From positions 1-48,643 of the forward strand of contig JAZROD010000038.1 in the NCBI GenBank assembly GCA_045648505.1: DNA of 48,643 nt. Reading direction: 5' to 3'. This document shows, piece after piece, positions 16,354-23,152 of this stretch (positions are counted from its first letter, which is position 1; every line of letters starts with the position of its first letter). A program made the position numbers and the translations under genes. The notes under the pieces are model-generated. The model was not told where the DNA came from. It saw only the letters and a list, made by a program, of their open reading frames with translations, and made no database searches. The DNA comes from RGIG8700 sp045648505. Its GTDB lineage: Bacteria; Bacillota; Clostridia; RGIG6154.

Positions 16354-16716
16354 CATATTTTTGTTATATTCTTTTAGCTTTAAGAATGTTTCCATACTTA
16401 TAACATGCTCAATCTTACAACTGTCCTCATAGGCAACCTCTTCGCTTACTCCCAGTGAAATAAGAAGGGAAGCGATAACCTCGTGACGCTCATAAACGCT
16501 TTCGGCAACGGCTTTTCCTTTTTCGGTAAGAGAAATAGAACCTTTTTCATCAATTGTAATATAGCCATCATCTTTAAGTGCCTTCATGGCAACAGAAACA
16601 CTTGGTTTTGAGAAATTAAGCTCGTGAGCTATATCAATGCTTCTTACTGCACCTTTTTGCTTTTTAATCATAAGTATGGCTTCTAAATAATTTTCTGCAG
16701 ATTCTTTAATTCTCAT
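16339..16716 (-). CDS. DtxR-family iron-dependent transcriptional repressor
   Basis: A 125-aa regulator with a winged helix-turn-helix (1-62) and the metal-binding dimerisation domain (64-120). The C-terminal SH3-like domain of DtxR/IdeR is absent, as in MntR. The metal site reads C100-x-x-E103-H104, with H78 in ERHEV. Cys at this position is the DtxR/IdeR (iron) type, whereas Bacillus MntR has Glu there. The usual first ligand (Met10 in DtxR) appears as N9. It is divergent from feoABC, and repeated inverted sites before feoA and feoB make it their likely Fe(II)-dependent repressor. The binding specificity is inferred. Confidence 0.85.
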   Translation of the reverse strand: MRIKESAENYLEAILMIKKQKGAVRSIDIAHELNFSKPSVSVAMKALKDDGYITIDEKGSISLTEKGKAVAESVYERHEVIASLLISLGVSEEVAYEDSCKIEHVISMETFLKLKEYNKNMKPEN

Positions 16717-16743
16717 AAATTCATACCTTTCATATTTTTAATA

Positions 16744-16772
16744 AGTTTATCATAAATATGTATATATGTCAA
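16744..16772 (-). promoter_or_regulatory. Promoter of the DtxR-type regulator
   Basis: On the minus strand TTGACA (16767-16772), a 17-nt spacer and TAAACT (16744-16749). The AGTTAG-type operators are not inside this promoter. Confidence 0.7.
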
Positions 16773-16807
16773 ATTTGTAAAATAAAGAAAATATTTCAAA
16801 AAAACTA

Positions 16808-16836
16808 TTGACAAAAATAGTTAGTTATGCTAAACT
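16808..16836 (+). promoter_or_regulatory. Promoter of feoA
   Basis: Perfect -35 TTGACA (16808-16813), a 17-nt spacer and -10 TAAACT (16831-16836). The spacer and -10 are covered by the first inverted repeat, so a bound repressor would exclude RNA polymerase. Confidence 0.7.
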
Positions 16837-16860
16837 AACTCAAGTTAGAAGTGACTAACT
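16819..16860 (+). promoter_or_regulatory. Two adjacent iron-regulator operators before feoA
   Basis: Site 1: 8-bp arms AGTTAGTT (16819-16826) and AACTAACT (16833-16840). Site 2: AGTTAG (16843-16848), 6 nt, CTAACT (16855-16860). Both resemble the DtxR-family box with TTAG half-sites. Site 1 covers the -10; site 2 covers the start of the transcript. Confidence 0.7.
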
Positions 16861-16874
16861 GAAGAGGTGAAATT

Positions 16875-17087
16875 ATGAATTTAAGAGACGCTATTGAAGA
16901 ACAGGAATATGAAATAAAAGCTATTGAAACAGATGATGAAGAACTTAATTCATTCTTATTTTCTCTCGGATGCTATGAAGGGGAGAAGATAACGGTTATC
17001 TCTCATGTTAATGGCGGTTTGATAGTTTCTATCAAAGACGGAAGATATAATATAGACAATGAACTTGCTCAGGCAATTCTTATATAA
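16875..17087 (+). CDS. feoA: FeoA family protein
   Basis: A 70-aa SH3-like protein required for full activity of the FeoB ferrous-iron transporter. The family pattern of a LG-EGE-I-V strand followed by a GG-I-I--GRY-ID strand and the closing A--I-V end is present (LGCYEGEKITVI and INGGL-like segments). GAGGTG precedes the ATG. A short hairpin and a further operator separate it from feoB, so the two can be made in different amounts. Confidence 0.88.
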   Translation: MNLRDAIEEQEYEIKAIETDDEELNSFLFSLGCYEGEKITVISHVNGGLIVSIKDGRYNIDNELAQAILI

Positions 17088-17092
17088 ATCAC

Positions 17093-17110
17093 ACGGCTTA
17101 ATAAAGCCGT
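17093..17110 (+). terminator. Weak terminator or attenuator between feoA and feoB
   Basis: A 7-bp stem ACGGCTT/AAGCCGT with a 4-nt loop is followed by an AT-rich stretch ending in TTTTA. It is too weak for a full stop, so partial read-through is likely. Confidence 0.45.
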
Positions 17111-17126
17111 ATATATTTTAACAACG

Positions 17127-17144
17127 AGTTAGTTGATACTAACT
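17127..17144 (+). promoter_or_regulatory. Third iron-regulator operator, before feoB
   Basis: AGTTAG, 6 nt, CTAACT (arms extend to 7 bp with a 4-nt centre), the same architecture as site 2 before feoA. It ends 16 nt before the feoB ATG. No clear promoter accompanies it, so it may act as a roadblock or serve a weak internal promoter. Confidence 0.65.
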
Positions 17145-17160
17145 TTGCGAGGAGGAAAAA

Positions 17161-19146
17161 ATGAGAATAGCATTAACGGGTAATCCGAACAGTGGTAAAA
17201 CAACAATGTATAATGCTTTAACTGGCAGAAATGAAAAAGTTGGAAACTGGGCAGGGGTTACTGTAGATAAGAAAGAAAGTGCAATAAAGAAAGTATATTG
17301 CATTTCTGATGAACAGCTTGTTGCGGTTGACCTTCCGGGTGCATATTCAATGTCGCCTTTCACATCAGAGGAAAGTGTAACAAGTACATATGTAAAAAAT
17401 GAAAATCCTGATGTTATAATAAATATCGTTGATGCAACCAATTTAAGCAGAAGCCTTTTCTTTACAACCCAGCTTTTAGAACTTGGAATTCCAATGGTTG
17501 TTGCCCTTAATAAGAGCGATATAAACAGTAAGAAGCGTACAAAAATTGATGCAAAGCTTCTTTCAAAGCTTTTAAATTGCCCTGTTGTTGAAACTGTGTC
17601 AACAACATCAAAAGATGAAGGTCTTAAGGATGTGGTAAAGGCTGCAACAGAGCTTAAAGGTAAAGGACAGGTTGCTCCGTACAAGCAGGAAAATGTTGAT
17701 TTAACTGATAAAAATGCCGTTAAAGAAGCAGACAGAAAACGCTTTGAATTTGTTAATAAAGTTGTAGCAGAGGTTGAAACAAGAGAAATTCGTACAAATA
17801 AAAAGAATTCCCAGGATAAAATAGATGGGGTATTAACCAATAAGTGGCTTGGAATTCCTGTTTTTGCAGTAGTTATGTTTTTCGTGTTCCAGATTTCACA
17901 GGCGTGGGTAGGACCTTGGCTTGCCGATGAAGTTCTTTGTCCTGTTATAGATGCATTCGGCGTAGTTGTAGCAGGCTGGATGGAAGGAACGGCACCAATA
18001 CTTCAGACAATCGTTGTTGACGGAATTGTTGGCGGTGTAAGTGCGGTTATTGGATTTTTACCACTTGTTATGGTAATGTATTTCCTTATTGCGCTTCTTG
18101 AAGATTGCGGTTATATGGCAAGGGTTTCTGTTGTGCTTGATTTTATTTTCAAAAAAGTGGGACTTTCAGGAAAATCTGTTATTCCGTTTGTTATAGGTAC
18201 AGGCTGTGCCATTCCGGGCGTTATGGCTTGCAGAACAATCAGAAACGAAAGAGAAAGAAGAGCAACTGCAATGCTTACACCTTTTATGCCTTGCGGTGCA
18301 AAGCTTCCTGTAATAGCACTTTTTGCAGGCGTGTTCTTTGAAGATGCAGCCTGGGTAGGTACAATTATGTATTTCATAGGAATTGCAATCATCTTTTTCG
18401 GTGCACTTCTTATAAATAAAATTGCAGGACATAAAAACAGAAAATCATTCTTTATTATGGAGCTTCCTGAATACAAAATTCCAAGCTTTGTAAGAGCCTT
18501 CAAGTCAATGTGCTCAAGAGGTTGGTCTTACATAGTAAAAGCAGGTACAATTATTCTTGTTTGTAATGCGGTTATTACTATTATGCAGGGCTTTGCATGG
18601 AATATGCAACCAACAGAAGATGCAAATGCTTCAATTTTAGCATCTGTTGCATCACCTGTGGCGGTGCTTCTTATTCCTCTTGGCTTTGGTGTGTGGCAGC
18701 TTGCTGCAGCATCAATAACAGGCTTTATCGCAAAAGAAAATGTTGTTGGAACAATTGCATCTGTGTACGCAATTTCCAATTTTATAAACACAGAAGAGCT
18801 TGCAGTGGTTGCAGGTGCAAACGAAGAGGTTGCAATGGTTTTGGGACTTACAAAAGCTTCAGCTCTTGCGTGCTTGATGTTTAATCTTTTCACACCACCT
18901 TGCTTTGCGGCAATCGGTGCTATGAATTCAGAAATTAAGGACAAGAAATGGTTGCTTGGCGGTATCGGTCTTCAGATTGCAACAGGATACACATTGGCGT
19001 TTGTTGTTTACCAGCTTGGAACAATAATAGAAAAAGGATGCTTTGGAGATGGTTTCGTTGGCGGACTCATAGGTGTGCTTTGTATGATTGCCATAGTTGT
19101 AGGTCTTATAATAAATACAGAAAGAAAGAGTGGAAAAAATAATTGA
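17161..19146 (+). CDS. feoB: Ferrous iron transport protein B
   Basis: A 661-aa Fe(II) importer. The N-terminal G domain has G1 GNPNSGKTT (7-15), G3 DLPGAYS and G4 NKSD. The C-terminal part has two Gate modules with the conserved Cys motifs (GTGCAIPG and MPCGAKLP) and about 8-11 membrane helices. Length is normal for a Gram-positive FeoB. It has GAGGAGG before the ATG and overlaps the Cys-rich partner gene by 4 nt. It is expected to be repressed by the divergent DtxR-type protein when iron is plentiful. Confidence 0.96.
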   Translation: MRIALTGNPNSGKTTMYNALTGRNEKVGNWAGVTVDKKESAIKKVYCISDEQLVAVDLPGAYSMSPFTSEESVTSTYVKNENPDVIINIVDATNLSRSLFFTTQLLELGIPMVVALNKSDINSKKRTKIDAKLLSKLLNCPVVETVSTTSKDEGLKDVVKAATELKGKGQVAPYKQENVDLTDKNAVKEADRKRFEFVNKVVAEVETREIRTNKKNSQDKIDGVLTNKWLGIPVFAVVMFFVFQISQAWVGPWLADEVLCPVIDAFGVVVAGWMEGTAPILQTIVVDGIVGGVSAVIGFLPLVMVMYFLIALLEDCGYMARVSVVLDFIFKKVGLSGKSVIPFVIGTGCAIPGVMACRTIRNERERRATAMLTPFMPCGAKLPVIALFAGVFFEDAAWVGTIMYFIGIAIIFFGALLINKIAGHKNRKSFFIMELPEYKIPSFVRAFKSMCSRGWSYIVKAGTIILVCNAVITIMQGFAWNMQPTEDANASILASVASPVAVLLIPLGFGVWQLAAASITGFIAKENVVGTIASVYAISNFINTEELAVVAGANEEVAMVLGLTKASALACLMFNLFTPPCFAAIGAMNSEIKDKKWLLGGIGLQIATGYTLAFVVYQLGTIIEKGCFGDGFVGGLIGVLCMIAIVVGLIINTERKSGKNN

Positions 19147-19295
19147 AAAACATTATAGCAATAATTGCAATTGCAATTGTTTTGTCACTTGCTATAGCCT
19201 ATATTGTATGGCAGAAAAAGAAGGGGATAAAATGCATCGGATGTCCATCGGCAAAAACCTGTCCATACAATGGAAAAGGATGCAACTGTAAATAA
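19143..19295 (+). CDS. FeoB-associated Cys-rich membrane protein
   Basis: A 50-aa protein: one membrane helix (about 3-23), then KKKG and five cysteines (C31, C34, C40, C47, C49). This is the layout of the FeoB-associated Cys-rich family (PF12669), thought to play the part of FeoC in Firmicutes. It starts with TTG at 19143, overlapping the feoB stop as TTGA, with GAGTGG upstream. Confidence 0.88.
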   Translation: MKNIIAIIAIAIVLSLAIAYIVWQKKKGIKCIGCPSAKTCPYNGKGCNCK

Positions 19296-19333
19296 AATAA
19301 AGCAGAAACGATGTTTCGTTTCTGCTTTATTTT
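19294..19333. terminator. Bidirectional terminator between the feo operon and araC
   Basis: A perfect 17-bp stem (19294-19310 with 19317-19333), 6-nt loop, with A and T tracts at the two ends so it can work both ways. It contains the feo stop region on one side and the stop codon of the convergent AraC gene (19327-19329) on the other. Confidence 0.85.
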
Positions 19334-20052
19334 TTGTTCATATATTGGGTAGGTGACATACCTTTATGTTGCTTAAATACCTTTGAAAAATACAAAGGGT
19401 CATCATAACCGCAGGCAAAGGCTATGTCAGAAATATTCATACTGCCTGTCTGGTCAATAAGCTTAATGGCATTGTTAATGCGTACCTTTGTCAGGTACGC
19501 CGTTGGGGTTATATGCATTTCTTTTTTAAAGCATCTTCTTATGTAGTCAGGATTGTAAGAAAGTTTTTCATATATTTTCTCAAAACTGAAATCCGTATTG
19601 TAAAAATTCTCAATTATTTTGTTTTTAACATTCTCAACTATAGGAGAATTCTTTTTTATATTCTGTTCAAAAGTGATGATGGTTATAATAAGCGAAGCTA
19701 TTGAATTTAAAATTTCTTCATAACCATTACTTTTTGAGTTATAGTATCTCAAAGCCTGATGAAGAAGTGATTTAACGGTTTTATTTTCACTGTCATCATA
19801 AATGACAGGTAAATTGATTTTTAAATCATCATTAAATCTTAAAAAGATATCCTTGAAGCCAAAATCGGATTGTTTGATATGTTTAGAATCAGGGGGGCAC
19901 AAAACAACAGTCCCGGGGCTGAAGCAATAGTCTGTATTTTCTATTGTCATAGTGCCGTTGCCTTTAAGATTTAAAATCAGCTCAAAACTGTCGTGCACAT
20001 GTTCAGGTGAGCTTGAAAGACTTGCACCTATGCCAACATAATTAACATTCAT
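19327..20052 (-). CDS. AraC family transcriptional regulator
   Basis: A 241-aa regulator. The N-terminal cupin (about 10-90) has HVHDSFEL and a PPDSKHI turn, typical of a sugar-binding AraC domain. The C-terminal double helix-turn-helix (about 140-240) ends with GMSPTQYM. It is divergent from the dehydrogenase-oxidoreductase pair and is probably their activator. Direct repeats 21 bp apart in the shared region are candidate half-sites. AAGGAGA precedes the ATG. Confidence 0.88.
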   Translation of the reverse strand: MNVNYVGIGASLSSSPEHVHDSFELILNLKGNGTMTIENTDYCFSPGTVVLCPPDSKHIKQSDFGFKDIFLRFNDDLKINLPVIYDDSENKTVKSLLHQALRYYNSKSNGYEEILNSIASLIITIITFEQNIKKNSPIVENVKNKIIENFYNTDFSFEKIYEKLSYNPDYIRRCFKKEMHITPTAYLTKVRINNAIKLIDQTGSMNISDIAFACGYDDPLYFSKVFKQHKGMSPTQYMNKK

Positions 20053-20106
20053 ATTCCTATCTCCTTTTTTTTATATTAACATTTTAATATGAAAAAGTCA
20101 ACCAAG

Positions 20107-20137
20107 GTCGGAAAATTCCATATTAAAGTCGAAAATA
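20107..20137 (+). promoter_or_regulatory. Direct repeat GTCG-AAAA, 21 bp apart: candidate AraC-type operator
   Basis: GTCGGAAAAT starts at 20107 and GTCGAAAAT at 20128, exactly 21 bp (two helical turns) apart and just upstream of the candidate -35. AraC-type dimers usually bind such direct repeats. A third, weaker GTC half-site is at 20097. Confidence 0.45.
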
Positions 20138-20141
20138 GACA

Positions 20142-20169
20142 TTGTAAAAATAATAGTATGATGTAAAAT
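20142..20169 (+). promoter_or_regulatory. Candidate promoter of the dehydrogenase gene
   Basis: TTGTAA (20142-20147), 16 nt, TAAAAT (20164-20169). An alternative is TAGACA/TATGAT with a short 15-nt spacer. Either is weak enough to need an activator. Confidence 0.4.
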
Positions 20170-20188
20170 AAAATCAGGAGGGATAAAT

Positions 20189-21139
20189 ATGAAATGTAAA
20201 AGAGCATACTTAAAAAGACCCGGACATTTTGAAATTGAAGAAAGAGAATTGAATATTGGTCAAAATCAGGTTCTGGTTAAAAATAAACTTTGCGGACTTT
20301 GTAACTGGGAACTTAATTTCTGGCATGGCACAGGTCCAGAGGATGGCTACTACAGAACCTATGATAAGGTTTTAGGGCACGAGTGGGCAGGTGTTGTTGA
20401 AGAGGTAGGAGCTGGTGTTACCAATTTCAAAAAAGGAGACAAGGTAACATTTTTACCCGGTGACGAATTCGGTGGATTTTCAGAATATGCAATACCTTAT
20501 GAAAACGAGTGCTTTAAGCTTGATGATAATGTTGATTTATACAATGCTATGGGTGAACCATTAAAATGCATTGTTACAGTTTTGAGAAATACACAGCCAA
20601 TGGTTGGTGAATGCGGTCTTGTGCTTGGTTGCGGACCTATGGGACTTTGGTGTATTCAGGCACTTAAATCAAATACTCTTGGCAATTTAATAGCTGTAGA
20701 TGTAGATGACAGTAAGCTTGAACTTGCAAAAAAGTACGGTGCGACTATTACAATTAATCCAACAAAAGAAGATGTGTCAATGATATTTGATTTATGTGAT
20801 TTCGTGATTGAAGGAACCGGAAATCCAAATCTTATTCCAACAGCCTTTAATTATCTGAAAGCAAATGGCAGACTTATTTTAATGAGTTCTTATGAAAAGA
20901 AAATAAATGAGCTTGATTTAACATCGGTTATTGAAAAGTGCATAAAAATTATACCTGCACATCCGGCTTCAGCAAAGATTCCTGATGATATGAACAGTGC
21001 AGTTGCACTTATAAATAACGGTACATTCCATAACGAGGATATTATTACTCACAGATTTAAGCTTGAAGAAATCAATAAGGCATTTGAAACACTTGAAAAT
21101 AAACCAAAAGATTATATTAAAGGAATAATAGAATTTTAA
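20189..21139 (+). CDS. Zinc-type alcohol dehydrogenase (MDR family)
   Basis: A 316-aa medium-chain dehydrogenase. The N-terminal GroES-like part has a zinc-site Cys in LCGLCNWE and GHEWAGVV (about 63-70). The Rossmann part has GCGPMGLW (about 148-155). The four-cysteine structural zinc loop of classic alcohol dehydrogenases is missing, hence the short length. Relatives oxidise sugars or polyols with NAD(P). The substrate is unknown, but the AraC gene, the next oxidoreductase and a fucosidase suggest a sugar. AGGAGGG precedes the ATG; the next gene is 12 nt away. Confidence 0.82.
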   Translation: MKCKRAYLKRPGHFEIEERELNIGQNQVLVKNKLCGLCNWELNFWHGTGPEDGYYRTYDKVLGHEWAGVVEEVGAGVTNFKKGDKVTFLPGDEFGGFSEYAIPYENECFKLDDNVDLYNAMGEPLKCIVTVLRNTQPMVGECGLVLGCGPMGLWCIQALKSNTLGNLIAVDVDDSKLELAKKYGATITINPTKEDVSMIFDLCDFVIEGTGNPNLIPTAFNYLKANGRLILMSSYEKKINELDLTSVIEKCIKIIPAHPASAKIPDDMNSAVALINNGTFHNEDIITHRFKLEEINKAFETLENKPKDYIKGIIEF

Positions 21140-21151
21140 GGAGAAAAAGAT

Positions 21152-22165
21152 ATGGTAAATATAGCAATAATCGGATGTGGCTCTATTGTACTTTGGAGAC
21201 ACGGACCTGAATGCAGAGATGATGAAAATATAAATTTAAAGGGTTTTTATGATATAAACCTTGAAAGAGCAAAAGAAAACGCAGATAAATACGGCGGAAA
21301 AGCATATGAAAGTTATGAAGCTGTTCTTGCTGATAAGGAAATTGATGCTGTTATTATTTCAACAGCAAATAAATTTCATTGTGATATGACAATTCAGGCA
21401 TTTGAAAGCGGAAAGCATGTTCTTTGTGAAAAGCCAATGGCGTTAAGTGTTGAAGAATGCAAAAAAATGGTTGAAGCATCAGAAAAAACAGGGAAGTTTT
21501 TGATGATTGCACAAAGTCAGAGAACGGACGCAGTAAGCAGAAAAGCAAAAGAACTTTTAAATGAATACGATTTCGGAAAAGTTTTATCATTCAGAGCGTC
21601 TTTTGCAACTGCAGGTCCTGACACCTGGAGTGTTGACGGTAAAAACAACAATTGGTTCTTTGATAAAAACAGAGCAGGCTTTGGTGCACTTGGCGATTTA
21701 GGAGTACATAAAATTGACCTTGTAAAATGGCTTATAGACGAAGATTTTAAATATGTAACCGCTAAAGTTACAACAAGAACAAAGAAGGATTCAGACGGTA
21801 ACTTAATTAAAAATGATGACACAGCTTATTGTATTCTTGAAACAGAAACAGGTGTTGTGGGAGTAGTTGAAGCAGGTTGGGCACATTTTGGAAAATCTCA
21901 CAACGAAGTTCATTTGTTCTGTGAAAACGGATGCATGGAAATTTATACAGATAACCCTGCACCAATGGTGAAAATTTATATGAAGGACGGAGAAGAAAAA
22001 AACTTCGATGTAACTCCGGGAAACTCACTTATGGCAAAAACCTTTGCAGAGTGTATTATGACAAATACAAAACCTGAAATTGACGGAATGGAAGGCCTGA
22101 AAGCAATAAATGTTGTTGAAAAAGCAGAAGAATCATCAAAGAAAGGTATTAAAATAGAATTATAA
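21152..22165 (+). CDS. Gfo/Idh/MocA family oxidoreductase
   Basis: A 337-aa NAD(P)-dependent sugar oxidoreductase. The Rossmann start IAIIGCGSIV (4-13) and the EKPMALS motif (about 92-98, catalytic-type Lys) are standard. GDLGVHKIDL carries the conserved His region. The family acts on inositols, amino sugars or keto sugars. With the preceding dehydrogenase it could form a two-step oxidation or epimerisation. AAGGAG precedes the ATG. It ends at a strong terminator. Confidence 0.88.
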   Translation: MVNIAIIGCGSIVLWRHGPECRDDENINLKGFYDINLERAKENADKYGGKAYESYEAVLADKEIDAVIISTANKFHCDMTIQAFESGKHVLCEKPMALSVEECKKMVEASEKTGKFLMIAQSQRTDAVSRKAKELLNEYDFGKVLSFRASFATAGPDTWSVDGKNNNWFFDKNRAGFGALGDLGVHKIDLVKWLIDEDFKYVTAKVTTRTKKDSDGNLIKNDDTAYCILETETGVVGVVEAGWAHFGKSHNEVHLFCENGCMEIYTDNPAPMVKIYMKDGEEKNFDVTPGNSLMAKTFAECIMTNTKPEIDGMEGLKAINVVEKAEESSKKGIKIEL

Positions 22166-22170
22166 AAAAA

Positions 22171-22196
22171 GGGCTGTTTAAAAACAGCCCATTTTT
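22171..22196. terminator. Bidirectional terminator between the oxidoreductase and the fucosidase
   Basis: A 9-bp stem GGGCTGTTT/AAACAGCCC (22171-22179 with 22182-22190), flanked by A7 on the left and ATTTTTA on the right. It serves the two convergent genes. Confidence 0.85.
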
Positions 22197-22199
22197 ATA

Positions 22200-23141
22200 T
22201 CAGCGTATTAAATTCTTTAAAATTTCAACAGAAGGGCCAGGGAATCTTCCAAGATGGTCAGGACCAACATTTAAGAGAAGATTTATGCCCTTGTCATTTA
22301 ATTCTTTTTTCATTTGGTTTATTTCTTCAGCAGATTTGTAGCTCATATTGCAGTAGGTTGAAAAACCCCAGTCACCGCTTCCGCTTAATGTGGCAGGGAC
22401 TTCGTTTGCATAAGTTTTATCTGCTTTCATATCAAGCTCGTTATCTCCACCGCCTTTAATGTCCCATAAATCGTGTCCCACTCTTTCGGTAACAAGACAA
22501 TCAGGCTGAAGACTTTTTACATAGTGATAAAGGTCGTGGCTCTGCTCTTTTGTAATTGTCCAGGGATTGTCAAACCATATAAGACAAATATCACCATAGT
22601 TTGTTAAAAGTTCTTTAAGCTGTGGTTTTACCTTGTTTTCAAGATAAGAAGCAAAATCTCTTTCTTCTGAATCAAAATCCCAGTTGTTGTGTGCAGGATT
22701 CATATATTTGTTTTCAATAAATCCACCACCGCCTTCTTCCTCCCAGTCAAGGTCTTGAGAGTAGTAAAAGCCAAGCTTTATATCATATTTTTTACAGCTT
22801 TCTGCAATTTCTTTTAAAATGTCCCTTTTAAAAGGTGTGTTCATTATATTGAAATCGGAAACCTTTGTATCAAAAAGACAGAAACCATCGTGGTGTTTTG
22901 ATGTAATAACAAAATATTTTGCACCGCTGTCTTTAACTGCTTTAATCCATTCATCTGCATTAAAGTAAATGGGGTTGAAAACCTCCATAAGCTTATGATA
23001 TTCGTCTTTGGGTATTTTTTCACTGTGGCGTACCCATTCGTTGACTTTTTTGCCTTTGTATTCGCCTTCAAGAATACTGTAGAGACCAAAGTGCACCATA
23101 ATGCCGAATTTGGCATCTTTAAACCATTTGATGCTATCCAT
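22200..23141 (-). CDS. Short GH29 alpha-L-fucosidase-like glycosidase
   Basis: A 313-aa catalytic domain of glycoside hydrolase family 29: HFGLYS (17-22), KHHDGFCLFDT (82-92) and the nucleophile region LIWFD with D191. GH29 enzymes release L-fucose from host or plant glycans. No signal peptide is seen, so it is likely cytoplasmic, acting on imported oligosaccharides. The C-terminal beta-sandwich of typical members (about 450 aa) is absent. It lies 11 nt after ftsK in the same direction with AAGGAGA upstream, so it may be read with tepA-ftsK although it fits the sugar locus. Confidence 0.85.
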   Translation of the reverse strand: MDSIKWFKDAKFGIMVHFGLYSILEGEYKGKKVNEWVRHSEKIPKDEYHKLMEVFNPIYFNADEWIKAVKDSGAKYFVITSKHHDGFCLFDTKVSDFNIMNTPFKRDILKEIAESCKKYDIKLGFYYSQDLDWEEEGGGGFIENKYMNPAHNNWDFDSEERDFASYLENKVKPQLKELLTNYGDICLIWFDNPWTITKEQSHDLYHYVKSLQPDCLVTERVGHDLWDIKGGGDNELDMKADKTYANEVPATLSGSGDWGFSTYCNMSYKSAEEINQMKKELNDKGINLLLNVGPDHLGRFPGPSVEILKNLIR

Positions 23142-23152
23142 TGAAGTTCTCC

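Noticed and set aside
17139..17840. Long open frame antisense to feoB, and similar long frames antisense to other genes (1012-1536, 18111-18503, 30049-30444)
   Set aside because: They are Ser/Thr/Leu/Ile-rich mirror frames of strongly supported genes, without ribosome binding sites or motifs.
20189..21139. Call of L-fucose dehydrogenase for the MDR protein
   Set aside because: The fucosidase nearby suggests it, but nothing in the sequence defines the substrate.
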